The notes beneath the pieces were generated by a model that saw only the letters and a list, made by a program, of their open reading frames with translations, ran no database searches and was not told where the DNA came from. A stretch of 64,000 nucleotides of DNA from Candidatus Sulfotelmatobacter sp. GTDB lineage: Bacteria; Acidobacteriota; Terriglobia; Terriglobales; Acidobacteriaceae. The stretch lies in assembly GCA_036500765.1 (NCBI GenBank), contig DASYBM010000004.1, forward strand, positions 1,240,001 through 1,304,000. Direction: 5' to 3'. The first letter of the stretch is position 1; each line of letters opens with the position of its first letter. Shown here in pieces: positions 45,879 through 55,725 of the stretch. A program made the translations under genes and the position numbers.

Positions 45879-46651
45879 TCTCGCGCCTCGGCTACATTGC
45901 GTCGAACACTTTCCGCGAAGCCGTCCGCGATCGCGTGCTCTACAACTTGATTGCGTTTGCGTTACTGCTTTCGGGAGCCGCGATTTTTGTCGGGCAGATT
46001 TCCATCGAGATCGAACGGCTGGTCGTGGTCAATCTCGGCCTTACAGCGGTCTCGCTTTTTGGCGTGGTCATCGCCATCTTCATTGGGATTGGGCTGGTAT
46101 CAAAAGAGATCGAGAAGCGCACGCTTTACACCGTGCTCTCGCGCCCAGTTCGCCGCTGGGAATTCATTGTCGGCAAGTTCCTGGGCCTGGCCGGAACGTT
46201 GGTAGTGAACACATTCTTCATGGCCGTCGGAGTATTCGGCGCGCTGCTTTATGTGGCGCACAAATTTTCCAGACCGGACGCCCTGATCCTGGTGGCGCTC
46301 TATTTCATCGTGCTGGAATTTCTGATTATCTGTTCGCTGGCCTTGCTGTTTTCGTCGTTCTCGTCGCCACTGCTCTCGGCGGTGTTCGCATTTTCCTTGT
46401 TCGTGATTGGCTGCTTTGCCGACGACCTGCGCGGATTCGCCGCGCTCACCCACGGCATGACGCGTTGGATCGCCACGGGCGCGGCTTATCTGGTGCCGAA
46501 TTTTTCGGCGCTCAATGTGATCAGCACCGTGGCGCACCAAGAATCGGTGAGCGGACAACTCATATTGCAGAACTCGCTCTATGCCCTGTTCTATGCGGGG
46601 ATGGCTCTGAGCGGCGCAGTGCTGATCTTCGAGCGCAGGAATTTGAAATGA
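45875..46651 (+). CDS. ABC-2 type permease
   Basis: The 258-residue protein has six hydrophobic segments (LIAFALLLSGAAIFVG, LGLTAVSLFGVVIAIFIGIGL, GLAGTLVVNTFFMAVGVFGALL, ALYFIVLEFLIICSLALLFSS, LLSAVFAFSLFVIGCF and a last one near LYALFYAGMALSGAVLIFE). KEIEKRTLYTVLSRPVRRWEFIVGKF is the usual cytoplasmic motif of ABC-2 exporters. It forms a transporter with the preceding ATPase. Its stop overlaps the next gene's ATG by four bases, so the three genes are translationally coupled. Confidence 0.88.
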   Translation: MISRLGYIASNTFREAVRDRVLYNLIAFALLLSGAAIFVGQISIEIERLVVVNLGLTAVSLFGVVIAIFIGIGLVSKEIEKRTLYTVLSRPVRRWEFIVGKFLGLAGTLVVNTFFMAVGVFGALLYVAHKFSRPDALILVALYFIVLEFLIICSLALLFSSFSSPLLSAVFAFSLFVIGCFADDLRGFAALTHGMTRWIATGAAYLVPNFSALNVISTVAHQESVSGQLILQNSLYALFYAGMALSGAVLIFERRNLK

Positions 46652-47574
46652 CTTCTGCGGGGCGCACCACTGTGATCGCGGCCACCTGCCTGGCCGTGTC
46701 GATGAGCGCCAGCGTTCTGCTGCTCCACAACATCGACCGCATCCGACCGCAAGCCACCTTAGAGGACACGCTCTATATCGACTCGCCCAAGATGATCAAA
46801 CACGCCAGCCTGGGCTTCGACGGCCTGATGGCTTGCATCTACTGGACGCGCACCGTGCAATACTTCGGGCACCGCCACTTCACACGCGCGAAAAGTTATA
46901 ACCAGCTTGCGCCCCTGCTCGAGATCACCACCACGCTCGATCCGCACCTGATTCCGGCCTACGAGTTTGGCGCGAGTTTTCTGGCGCCCCGGCCTCCCGA
47001 CGGCGCGGGCGAACCGGCGCGCGCCATTCAGTTAATGGAATATGGCATCGAGCACAATCCCGACAACTGGCGGCTCTACTACGATCTCGGCTTCGTCTAC
47101 TACACCGAACTTCAGGACTACGCCAAGGCCGCCGCGACCTTCGAGCGCGGCTCGAAGGTTCCCAACGCGCATCCCTTCATGAAGATCATGGCCGCGCAGA
47201 TGGCTACGCACGCCGGCGATTTCTCCACCGCCCGCATGCTGTGGACCGCGACCTACGAATCCAGCAGCGAAGCCAACATCAAGCAAAATGCCGTCGAACA
47301 TCTGCGCGCCATCAAGGTGGACGAAGACGTCACCAACCTGCAAGCCGCCGTGACGCGCTACACGCAGCGCACCGGCGTGGTTCCCTTCAGCATGGCAGAA
47401 CTGGCCGCGTCCGAACACATCCCCGGCGTCCCCGTCGATCCCGACGGACATCCCTACGTCCTGACCTGGGACGGCCAAGTGCAGGTTCAGAATCCAGACG
47501 ACTTCCCTTTCATCACCCAGGGCCTGCCGCCGGGGTATGTGGCGGGGACGCCGAAATTTCATAGCAAGAATTAG
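46648..47574 (+). CDS. Membrane-anchored TPR-like protein of the ABC operon
   Basis: The ATG at 46648 overlaps the permease stop. The 308-residue protein has one N-terminal membrane helix (TTVIAATCLAVSMSASVLLLH), then helix-turn-helix repeats (LYYDLGFVYYTELQDYAKAAATFERGSKVPNAHPF, MAAQMATHAGDFSTARMLW) of the TPR type. A C-terminal segment, VVPFSMAELAASEHIPGVPVDPDGHPYVLTWDGQV, resembles the pseudopilin-like tail seen in some pilus-related proteins. Position and topology fit an accessory factor for the ABC exporter, perhaps PilG-like. I am not sure of the homology. Confidence 0.75.
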   Translation: MTSAGRTTVIAATCLAVSMSASVLLLHNIDRIRPQATLEDTLYIDSPKMIKHASLGFDGLMACIYWTRTVQYFGHRHFTRAKSYNQLAPLLEITTTLDPHLIPAYEFGASFLAPRPPDGAGEPARAIQLMEYGIEHNPDNWRLYYDLGFVYYTELQDYAKAAATFERGSKVPNAHPFMKIMAAQMATHAGDFSTARMLWTATYESSSEANIKQNAVEHLRAIKVDEDVTNLQAAVTRYTQRTGVVPFSMAELAASEHIPGVPVDPDGHPYVLTWDGQVQVQNPDDFPFITQGLPPGYVAGTPKFHSKN

Positions 47575-47738
47575 ACGCCGCAAGTTCTTGCATCTTGACA
47601 GCCTCGGCTCCCCAGAAGCAAAATCCAGAATCTCTCGGTCGGCTCCTGCGAATCCCCTTCGCCAGTCGTCTTTGAATGTTCGATCGTGGAATTTTCAATC
47701 GTGACCGAAAGGATATTCCCGTCAGTGGAGATTTTCGG

Positions 47739-49061
47739 ATGAAAAACGCCAGCGGTTCCTTTCAGCCAAGCCAACCTGCTATCGCCACCAGAGCCATTCC
47801 CGCCAGAATTATCCGGTATGCGCTCAGTCTGATTTTTCTTCTGGTCGGACCCGCAGCCTTTTCGCAACGTGCCTACGAAGTGGTTCACCAATTCGGGGTC
47901 GCTGATGGATCCACGCCGGTCGGCAACATGGTGATCGACTCATCAGGCAACTTGTACGGAGTAACCATGGCGGGCGGCACGAATAGTTTTTGTGATTATC
48001 GTACCGGATGCGGCACGGTGTTTAAGCTTTCTAAAACTTCGACCGGCGCCTGGCAGGAAACGGTCCTCCACCGCTTCACCGACGGAAGCGACGGCGGCCA
48101 ACCGCAAGATGGACTCGCCATTGATGGAGCTGGGAATCTTTTCGGTACCACGTCTGCTGGCGGCTCGGGTGCCGGTACCGTGTTCGAGGTGAGCCCCACG
48201 GCCACTAGTGAATGGAAAGAAACGGTGATCTATGCCTTCCAGAATCAGGCGGACGGCGGAGAACCATACGGCAAGGTGACGCTGGATGCCGCCGGAAATC
48301 TCTACGGTACAACTCCTAACTTCGGAGCGTACGGATATGGGAACGTCTTCCGGCTCTCGCCCGCCCCGGGCGGCGGTTGGACCTTCACCGTGCTATACAG
48401 CTTCACTGGCCCCAGCGACGGCGGTTCCCTCGGCGGCCTAATTCTGGATGCTGCGGGCAATTTATATGGCGCCGGGGGAAGCGCCGTGTACGAGCTCTCG
48501 CCAACCGCTTCCGGCGAATGGACGGAGATTATTCTTCACACCTTCAACCAGACAGATGGGGCCTTCCCCGTTGGCGCTCTGCTTTTTGACGCGGCGGGCA
48601 ATCTCTACGGCACGACTCAGCGCGGTGGCGACTTGACCGGCTGCGGAAGTTGGGGCTGCGGTGTGGTCTACCGGCTGTCCCCGAACTCCTCGGGCGGATG
48701 GACGGAAACTGTGCTCATCACCTTCCCGCCCGGCGCCAGCGGTAACGGCGGCGCTGCCGGAGCGAATCCCGTTGCTGGTCTTATTTTGCATGGGGCTTTG
48801 CACGGCGCTCTGCACGGCGGCGATCTTTATGGCACGACTTATGCCGGCGGGCGGTGGTCTCACGGGGTGGTGTTCAAACTCGCACCCGACTCCAGCGGCG
48901 CCTGGCACGAAACTATCGTGCATACGTTCGATGCTGATGTTGCCCATGGCCTCGGCCCCTGGGCCCCGGTGATTTTTGACGCCTCGGGCGACCTGCTCGG
49001 AACGACAGCGGGCGGCGGCAACCTGACTGGTTCCGGAGTCGTGTTTGAGTTGACTCCGTAG
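47739..49061 (+). CDS. Secreted seven-repeat GloVer-type protein 2
   Basis: GGAGA lies upstream of the ATG at 47739. A long leader with an export signal (YALSLIFLLVGPAAFSQ) precedes seven repeats, with turns MAGG, SAGG, PNFG, GAGG, QRGG, YAGG and AGGG, each followed by a GTVFKL/GVVFEL strand. It is about 440 residues long. Repeat 6 carries a 12-bp triplication (HGALHGALHGG, near 48786-48825). Repeat number equals that of proteins 1 and 3, which supports a closed propeller. A long hairpin follows. The 16 bases around TGCATCTTGACA at 47585-47600 also occur upstream of protein 1 (39585-39600). Confidence 0.85.
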   Translation: MKNASGSFQPSQPAIATRAIPARIIRYALSLIFLLVGPAAFSQRAYEVVHQFGVADGSTPVGNMVIDSSGNLYGVTMAGGTNSFCDYRTGCGTVFKLSKTSTGAWQETVLHRFTDGSDGGQPQDGLAIDGAGNLFGTTSAGGSGAGTVFEVSPTATSEWKETVIYAFQNQADGGEPYGKVTLDAAGNLYGTTPNFGAYGYGNVFRLSPAPGGGWTFTVLYSFTGPSDGGSLGGLILDAAGNLYGAGGSAVYELSPTASGEWTEIILHTFNQTDGAFPVGALLFDAAGNLYGTTQRGGDLTGCGSWGCGVVYRLSPNSSGGWTETVLITFPPGASGNGGAAGANPVAGLILHGALHGALHGGDLYGTTYAGGRWSHGVVFKLAPDSSGAWHETIVHTFDADVAHGLGPWAPVIFDASGDLLGTTAGGGNLTGSGVVFELTP

Positions 49062-49102
49062 ATCAGCAGCGGGGCGCTCCGGCGCCCGACCTGAAGCAAT
49101 CT

Positions 49103-49154
49103 ATTAAAGATCCGCAGAGACGTAGCTTGCTACGTCTCTGCGGATTCCTTTAAT
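49103..49154. terminator. Long perfect hairpin after GloVer protein 2
   Basis: Arms 49111-49126 and 49129-49144 pair over 16 bp without mismatch. ATTAAAGA (49103) and CTTTAAT (49148) extend the stem with small bulges. It could end transcription from the left or be a repeat element. Confidence 0.6.
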
Positions 49155-49321
49155 GGGCCGATGAGCGACGACTAACGGCCAACCACGATTTCCCCGTTTG
49201 ACGCTGCTCTCCCTGAGTCTTTACACTCAGCATTAACGTTGTGTGAAAACGGTCCGTTCTCTCTTGTTCGAGGAGCGCGGACAGGTTCCAGCCAGAGCAC
49301 CGGAACGTCGAAAGGGAAAAC

Positions 49322-50782
49322 GTGAGTCCCACAGAAACAGTCGGCGCGAAGAAAGACGCCGCGAATGAATCAGGTGTGAATGAAGCCGCCGTGAAAAAAG
49401 CAGGAAAATCCGACGAATCCAGGAAAGACGACGCGAAGGACGAGGCCAAGGACCGAGTGAAGAGCGACCCCAAGAACGAGGCCAAGAAAGAGGCCCCCCA
49501 AGATGCCAAGCAAGACGGCGTCAAGCGCGAGATTTCGGTTGAAATCCCGGCCGACGAAGTCGCTCGCGAACTTGGAGTGATTATCCAGAAGTATCAGAAA
49601 GTGGCGCGGCTGCCGGGGTTTCGGGCTGGGCACGTGCCCGCGTCGATCATCAAACAGCGCTTCAAGGAAGACCTGAACAGCGATGTGGTCGAGGCGCTGG
49701 TCCCGAAATATTTCCGTAGAGAGGCCGAGAAGCAGGGCTTGATTCCCGTCTCGCAGCCGCAGGTCACCGACTTGCACATTCATGACGGGGAACCGCTGCG
49801 CTTCAAGGCGAAATTCGAAATCCTGCCGGAGATCCCGGTCGAAGGCTACAAAGAACTGCGGGCCGACCATCCTGAGATTGTCGTAACCGACGAAGAAGTC
49901 GAAGCGGCGCTGAACAACGTGCGCGAGCAGCACGCGACTTTCACTTCCATCGAAGGCCGTCCGCTGGCCGACGGCGACTTCGCGCAGGCGTCGATGGATG
50001 GCAAGCCGAAGTTGGATGTTGGCAGTCCCCAGCCCGGCGACGCTAACCCCGTACACATGGACGAAGTCCTGATCGAAATCGGCGGCAAGAACACCGTGCC
50101 GGAGTTCACAGAAAATCTGCGCGGTGCCAATGCCGGAGATGAACGTCAATTCGAAGTCGTCTATGCCGAAGATGTCAGCGATAAGCGCCTCGCGGGCAAG
50201 ACTTTCGTCTACACGGTAAAGATTCAGGCCATCAAGCAGAAGAACTTGCCCGGACTCAACGACGACTTCGCCAAAGAGCTGGGAGAATTTACCAGCCTCG
50301 ATCAGGTGCGCGAACAGATTCGCCAGAACATGCAGCACGAACGCCAGCACGACGCCGAGCGCGAAGCCAAAGACAAGCTGGTTGCCGAACTGGTGAAGCG
50401 CAACGATTTCGAAGTGCCGGAGTCGCTGGTCGACCGGCAGATCGATCTTCGCCTAGAGCGCGGCCTGCGCGCCCTGGCGGCGCAAGGGATGAAGATGGAG
50501 GACTTGAAAAAGATGGACCTGCCGCGCCTGCGTGTAGGCCAGCGCGATCAGGCGGTGCAGGATGTGAAGTCGTCGTTGTTGCTGGAACGGGTCGCGGATC
50601 TGGAAAAAATCGAAGTCGGCGAGGACGAAGTGAATCGCGAAATTCAAGCTCTCGCGCAGCAGTCGAAACAGACTCCGGAAGCGGTTCGCGCTCGTTTGAC
50701 ACAAGAGGGTGGCCTCGATAGAATCCGAAACAGAATCCGCAGCGAAAAGACCCTCGATTTTCTATATCGCCAGTCCGCGTAA
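49322..50782 (+). CDS. tig: Trigger factor with Lys/Asp-rich N-terminal extension
   Basis: Trigger factor binds the ribosome exit tunnel and has peptidyl-prolyl isomerase and chaperone activity. The GTG start at 49322 follows AAAGGGA. Residues 1-67 are a highly charged, low-complexity extension (KDDAKDEAKDRVKSDPKNEAKKE...) not found in most homologues. The ribosome-binding domain follows, with the signature RLPGFRAGHVPASIIKQRF (GFRxGxxP), then an FKBP-like domain (LADGDFAQASMDG ... VLIEIGG) and a long helical C-terminal domain. It is the first gene of tig-clpP-clpX-lon, a common bacterial order. Confidence 0.93.
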   Translation: MSPTETVGAKKDAANESGVNEAAVKKAGKSDESRKDDAKDEAKDRVKSDPKNEAKKEAPQDAKQDGVKREISVEIPADEVARELGVIIQKYQKVARLPGFRAGHVPASIIKQRFKEDLNSDVVEALVPKYFRREAEKQGLIPVSQPQVTDLHIHDGEPLRFKAKFEILPEIPVEGYKELRADHPEIVVTDEEVEAALNNVREQHATFTSIEGRPLADGDFAQASMDGKPKLDVGSPQPGDANPVHMDEVLIEIGGKNTVPEFTENLRGANAGDERQFEVVYAEDVSDKRLAGKTFVYTVKIQAIKQKNLPGLNDDFAKELGEFTSLDQVREQIRQNMQHERQHDAEREAKDKLVAELVKRNDFEVPESLVDRQIDLRLERGLRALAAQGMKMEDLKKMDLPRLRVGQRDQAVQDVKSSLLLERVADLEKIEVGEDEVNREIQALAQQSKQTPEAVRARLTQEGGLDRIRNRIRSEKTLDFLYRQSA

Positions 50783-50878
50783 CACCAGAAAAAGACGCGG
50801 ACCACTTTCGATCCTCCCCATGCGAGACAGGCGTTAGGTTGGGGCGGAGTGTGGCAGGATGAGCGTAACAAGGGGAAT

Positions 50879-51496
50879 ATGAAGCCAAACGATCCACACA
50901 TGATGCTGGTACCGATGGTCATCGAGCAGACTGGGCGGGGCGAACGCGCCTACGATATTTATTCCCGGCTGCTGCGCGACAACATTATCTTCATCGGCAC
51001 GCCGATTGACGACAACATCGCCAACCTGGTGATCGCTCAAATGTTGTTTCTGGCTCAGGAGGATCCGGAGAAAGACATCCAGCTTTACATCAACTCTCCG
51101 GGCGGCTCCATTACGGCCGGCATGGCGATTTATGACACCATGCAATACGTAAAGAACGACGTGATGACGCTGTGTGTGGGGCAGGCGGCCTCGATGGCGG
51201 CGTTACTTTTGGCATCAGGGGAAGCGAAAAAAAGGCTGGCGCTGCCGAATTCGAGGATATTAATACATCAGCCCTCGATGGGAGGTTTGTCGGGACAAGC
51301 CACCGACATTGACATCCACGCCCGGGAAATCCTGCGTATGCGCGAGATAACGAACCAGTTACTCTCCAAGCACAGCGGGCAAAAACTGGACAAGGTGGAA
51401 AAGGATGTCGAGCGCGACTTCATCATGAACGCGCAGCAGGCTAAGGAATATGGAATCATAGACGATATCATCTACAAGACAGTAAAAGCTGTATGA
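50879..51496 (+). CDS. clpP: ATP-dependent Clp protease proteolytic subunit
   Basis: The 205-residue protein has the complete catalytic triad: Ser105 in [10 protein letters not shown], His130 in ILIHQPS and Asp180 in [22 protein letters not shown] and the [17 protein letters not shown] handle region are typical. It forms the tetradecameric barrel that degrades substrates fed by ClpX. I chose the ATG at 50879 (AAGGGG just upstream); a GTG at 50849 and an ATG seven codons later are possible. It lies between tig and clpX. Confidence 0.96.
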   Translation: MKPNDPHMMLVPMVIEQTGRGERAYDIYSRLLRDNIIFIGTPIDDNIANLVIAQMLFLAQEDPEKDIQLYINSPGGSITAGMAIYDTMQYVKNDVMTLCVGQAASMAALLLASGEAKKRLALPNSRILIHQPSMGGLSGQATDIDIHAREILRMREITNQLLSKHSGQKLDKVEKDVERDFIMNAQQAKEYGIIDDIIYKTVKAV

Positions 51497-51648
51497 TCTG
51501 CCTTCGCGCCTGACCCTAGCTGCTCAGTGGTCGGCAGCGAAAAAAGCGGGAAGGCGGGACGGACCAAAAGTAACAGAGTTGGGTCCGGACATACCCGGTC
51601 AAACCGCCGATGGATGGTACCGGACGGACGACCAAGGAGTAGAGCCGA

Positions 51649-52929
51649 GTGAAAACCAAGTCGGGCTCCGACGAGATTCTTCGCTGTTCGTTCTGCCACA
51701 AGTCGCAGGACGCCGTTGCCAAACTAATCTCGTCGCCCAGCGATTATCCCCGCGCCTATATTTGCGATGAGTGCGTTGCGGTCTGCAATTCCATTCTGGA
51801 AGACGATCGCACTGCCACTCCCGCCAGCAGCACGCCCAACCAGTTGCCCAAACCGCAGGAAGTGAAGACCTTCCTCGACGAATATGTCATCGGGCAGGAG
51901 CAGACGAAGAAAAAACTGGCGGTCGCGGTTTACAACCACTACAAGCGCATCTTCATGAACCGCCAGAAGACCGGCGACGGCATCGAACTTTCGAAGTCGA
52001 ACATCATGCTGATCGGCCCGACCGGCACCGGTAAGACTTTGCTGGCGCAGACTTTGGCTCGCATGCTCGATGTGCCCTTTGCCATCGTCGACGCCACTAC
52101 GCTCACCGAGGCTGGTTACGTGGGCGAAGACGTCGAAAATATTATTTTGAAGCTGCTCCAAGCCGCCGACGGCGACGTCAGCCGCACCCAGACCGGCATC
52201 ATCTACATCGATGAAGTCGACAAGATCGGCCGCAAGGACGAGAATCCCTCCATCACCCGCGACGTTTCCGGCGAGGGCGTCCAGCAGGCTTTGTTGAAGA
52301 TTCTGGAAGGCACGATCGCTAACGTTCCGCCGCAGGGCGGACGTAAGCATCCGCACCAGGAATTCACGCCTGTCGATACTACGAACATTCTTTTCATCTG
52401 CGGCGGAGCCTTCGTCGGCCTCGACAAGATCATTTCCCGCAGAATCGGCAAGAAATCGCTCGGCTTCCGCAGTGGCGAAGATGCCGACAAAGACGATTCG
52501 ATCAACTCGAAAAAGCGTACCCAAGAACTGCTGACTGAGATTCAGCCCGAAGACCTGATCAAGTTCGGCCTGATTCCTGAATTTGTCGGCCGCCTGCCCG
52601 TCGTCGGCATGCTGGAAGATCTCGACGAATTCGCGCTGATCGAAATCCTGACCCGGCCGAAGAATGCCATCGTGAAGCAATATCAGCGGCTGTTCGAGTT
52701 CGAGAACGTCCGCCTGAAATTTAACGACGAAGCCCTGCGGGCGATCGCCCGCCAGGCGATGGCGCGCAAGGTAGGAGCGCGGGGGCTGCGCATGATTCTC
52801 GAAGAACTCATGCTCGACCTGATGTTTAACCTGCCTAGCCAGAAGAAGTTAAAGGAATTTGAAGTCACGCGGGAAATGGTGGAAAAGCGCAGTGCTTCCT
52901 TCACTCCGGTAATGGAAAAGGCAGGGTAG
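51649..52929 (+). CDS. clpX: ATP-dependent Clp protease ATP-binding subunit ClpX
   Basis: The start is a GTG with AAGGAG 9 bases upstream. The N-terminal zinc finger has four cysteines (CSFCHKS ... CDECVAVC). AAA+ motifs are Walker [13 protein letters not shown] (about 123), [13 protein letters not shown], Walker [11 protein letters not shown], the sensor region [10 protein letters not shown] and the IGF-like loop for ClpP ([12 protein letters not shown] is nearby). It unfolds tagged proteins for ClpP. Its 426-residue length is normal. It is 152 bp downstream of clpP. Confidence 0.97.
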   Translation: MKTKSGSDEILRCSFCHKSQDAVAKLISSPSDYPRAYICDECVAVCNSILEDDRTATPASSTPNQLPKPQEVKTFLDEYVIGQEQTKKKLAVAVYNHYKRIFMNRQKTGDGIELSKSNIMLIGPTGTGKTLLAQTLARMLDVPFAIVDATTLTEAGYVGEDVENIILKLLQAADGDVSRTQTGIIYIDEVDKIGRKDENPSITRDVSGEGVQQALLKILEGTIANVPPQGGRKHPHQEFTPVDTTNILFICGGAFVGLDKIISRRIGKKSLGFRSGEDADKDDSINSKKRTQELLTEIQPEDLIKFGLIPEFVGRLPVVGMLEDLDEFALIEILTRPKNAIVKQYQRLFEFENVRLKFNDEALRAIARQAMARKVGARGLRMILEELMLDLMFNLPSQKKLKEFEVTREMVEKRSASFTPVMEKAG

Positions 52930-53112
52930 GAACCGTCGGTGGTCGTTCGTCATTGGTCATTGGCCCTCCCGATTCCATGGCCGATGATAGAGGCCGAACG
53001 GCCTAAGGAAAACGACTAGCGACGAACGACCCGATTCCGGCGTAGAATCGGGCATGTAGGCTTGCATCGCTCTTTTAGCATTTAGCAGTTCTCTTTCACC
53101 CAGGGAGACTCA

Positions 53113-55521
53113 GTGACCACATCCAAGGAAAAGTTCGAATCCAGAAAGCTGCCCATGATGCCCATCCGGGACGTGGTCATCTTTCCCTTTATGATGACGC
53201 CGTTCGTGGTGGGCCGCGAATCGAGCGTACGAGCCCTGGAAGAGGCGCTGGCCGCCGACAAGAAAATTTTCCTCGCCACCCAGCATGACGCCTCCATCGA
53301 CGAACCCAAGGCCACTGAGATTTACCAGGTTGGCACCATCGTCAACATCGTGCAGAGCCTGAAGCTGCCCGACGGCAACATTAAAGTTCTGGTCGAGGGC
53401 GTGGAGCGCGGCAAGATTTTGCAAGTGGTTGATAACGAAGGCTTCATGCAGGCGACGGTGCGCGTGGCGCGCTACGCCACCGAGGCCAACCCCACGCTCG
53501 AAGCCAGCATGCAGCGCGTGACTTCGCTGTTCGAGCAATACGTGAAGTTATGCCAGGCGCTGAACTACGAGACCATGATTTCCGCCGTGCGCATGGAAGA
53601 TCCGGCCAAGCTCACCGACGTCATCTCCGCCAACCTGCAACTGTCGATTGAAGAAAAGCAGGAACTGCTCGAGATTTTCGATCCGGGCGAGCGCCTCACC
53701 CGCATCGCCGATGTGCTCGACATCGAAATCGAAAAGCTCAACGTCGACCGCACCATCCAGTCGCGCGTGAAGCGCCAGATGGAGAAGGCGCAAAAAGAGT
53801 ACTACCTCAACGAGAAAATCAAGGCCATCCAGAAAGAACTCGGCCGCGGCGAAAAGAGCGAGTTCGACGAACTGAAGAAGAAGATCGAAGCCGCAGGCAT
53901 GCCGAAAGATGTCAAAGACAAGGCTCTTCAAGAACTAAAAAAGCTGGAAGCCATGCCGCCCATGTCGGCGGAGTCGACGGTGTCACGAAACTATCTTGAC
54001 TGGCTGCTGGCCGTGCCGTGGAAGAAGCGCTCCAAAGAAATCCGCAACATTTCCCGTGCGGAAAAAGTCCTCAACGAAGATCATTACGGCCTCGAAAAGA
54101 TTAAAGAGCGCATCCTGGAATTTCTCGCCGTGCGGCAGTTGGTGAAAAATCCCAAGGGGTCTATCCTTTGTTTCGTCGGACCTCCGGGCGTCGGAAAAAC
54201 TTCTCTGGGAATGTCGATTGCCAAGGCCACCGGCCGCAAGTTCGTCCGCATGTCGCTGGGCGGCGTGCGTGACGAAGCCGAAATTCGTGGCCATCGCCGC
54301 ACCTACATCGGCGCTCTGCCCGGCCAGATCATTCAGATGATGAAGAAGGCCGGCACCAAGAACCCGGTCTTCATGCTCGATGAAGTAGACAAGATGTCGA
54401 TGGACTTCCGCGGCGATCCATCCGCGGCGCTGCTCGAAGTGCTCGACCCGGAACAGAATTTCATGTTCGTCGATCACTACCTCGACGTGGAATACGATCT
54501 GTCGCAGGTCTTCTTCGTGGCCACCGCCAACGTGATGCATACCATTCCCCCCGCCTTACAGGACCGCATGGAAGTTCTGCGCCTGCATGGCTACACCGAA
54601 CAGGAAAAAGTTGAGATCGCCAAGCAGTTCCTGGTCAAGAAACAAATGCTCGCCGCCGGACTATCGGAGAAGAACATCAAGTTCACCGACGAAGCCATCA
54701 CCGGACTCATCCGGTCTTACACGCGCGAAGCGGGCGTACGCAATCTGGAGCGCGAAATCGGCAACGTCTGCCGCAAGGTCGCGCGTAAAGTGGTCAAAGA
54801 GGGCGAGGACTACACCATCGTCATCACCGGCGAAAACGTCAATGACTTCCTGGGCGTAATCAAATTCCGCGACACGCTGGCTCACGAAAAATCCGAAATC
54901 GGCCTGGTCACCGGGCTGGCCTGGACCGAAGTCGGCGGCTCGATTCTCAGCACCGAGGCCAGCGTGGTCGACGGCAAAGGCAAACTCACGCTGACCGGAA
55001 AACTGGGCGACGTGATGCAGGAATCGGCGCAGGCCGCGATGTCGTACGTCCGTTCGCGCGCCCAGCGGCTCGGGCTGAACCGCGACTTCTACCGAAACCT
55101 CGATCTGCACGTACACGTCCCCGAAGGCGCGATTCCCAAAGACGGGCCATCGGCAGGCATCACCATCGCAACCGCAATTTCGAGCGCGCTCAGCAAAATT
55201 CCCGTACGCCGCGACTTGGCTATGACCGGGGAAATTACGCTGCGCGGCAAAGTCCTGCCCATCGGCGGCCTTAAAGAAAAACTACTCGCCGCTCACCGCG
55301 CCGGATTATTCGAAGTCATCCTTCCCAAGGACAACGAGAAAGATGTAGCCGAGGTCCCGGAAAATCTTCGTACCGCTATGAAGCTGCATTTCGTCGACAC
55401 CATGGACCAGGTGCTCCAGATTGCTCTGGAATCTCCGTTGCCGAAACTGGACGAGGACACCACGCAGCCTATTGCTCCTTTGACTACCGAAACTGTTGAG
55501 AGCCCCGCGGCGCATCAGTGA
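53113..55521 (+). CDS. lon: Lon protease
   Basis: The GTG start follows GGGAG at 6 bases. The 802-residue LonA-type enzyme has an N-terminal substrate domain ([23 protein letters not shown]), a coiled coil, an AAA+ module with Walker [12 protein letters not shown] (about 356) and [11 protein letters not shown], and a Ser-Lys protease domain. The catalytic serine is in [10 protein letters not shown] and the lysine in [13 protein letters not shown]. It degrades damaged and regulatory proteins. It ends the proteostasis block. A short hairpin (53030-53052) and a GTCGTTCGTC inverted repeat lie between clpX and lon. Confidence 0.97.
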   Translation: MTTSKEKFESRKLPMMPIRDVVIFPFMMTPFVVGRESSVRALEEALAADKKIFLATQHDASIDEPKATEIYQVGTIVNIVQSLKLPDGNIKVLVEGVERGKILQVVDNEGFMQATVRVARYATEANPTLEASMQRVTSLFEQYVKLCQALNYETMISAVRMEDPAKLTDVISANLQLSIEEKQELLEIFDPGERLTRIADVLDIEIEKLNVDRTIQSRVKRQMEKAQKEYYLNEKIKAIQKELGRGEKSEFDELKKKIEAAGMPKDVKDKALQELKKLEAMPPMSAESTVSRNYLDWLLAVPWKKRSKEIRNISRAEKVLNEDHYGLEKIKERILEFLAVRQLVKNPKGSILCFVGPPGVGKTSLGMSIAKATGRKFVRMSLGGVRDEAEIRGHRRTYIGALPGQIIQMMKKAGTKNPVFMLDEVDKMSMDFRGDPSAALLEVLDPEQNFMFVDHYLDVEYDLSQVFFVATANVMHTIPPALQDRMEVLRLHGYTEQEKVEIAKQFLVKKQMLAAGLSEKNIKFTDEAITGLIRSYTREAGVRNLEREIGNVCRKVARKVVKEGEDYTIVITGENVNDFLGVIKFRDTLAHEKSEIGLVTGLAWTEVGGSILSTEASVVDGKGKLTLTGKLGDVMQESAQAAMSYVRSRAQRLGLNRDFYRNLDLHVHVPEGAIPKDGPSAGITIATAISSALSKIPVRRDLAMTGEITLRGKVLPIGGLKEKLLAAHRAGLFEVILPKDNEKDVAEVPENLRTAMKLHFVDTMDQVLQIALESPLPKLDEDTTQPIAPLTTETVESPAAHQ

Positions 55522-55572
55522 GCCAATATCTGGTAGTGGTAGGGTTTGGCTTTCGCGCCGGGCCGGTTGAGC

Positions 55573-55645
55573 GGGAGATCCCTTCGACTTCGCTCAGGGC
55601 AGGCTCTTCGCACCGCCTGAAGTACGGCTTCGCTCAGGATGTCAC
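55573..55645. repeat. Interspersed repeat of the 'GATCCCTTCGACTTCGCTCAGG' class
   Basis: GAGATCCCTTCGACTTCGCT followed by CAGGGCAGGC and later CGGCTTCGCTCAGGATG gives two related half-units in one gap, after lon and before dcd. Confidence 0.55.
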
Positions 55646-55725
55646 CACGATTTATTACAATTTGCCCACGATTCGCGGAACTTTGCTAACATTCTGAGCA
55701 CGCGAAAGCACAGGGAATTCTTAAG

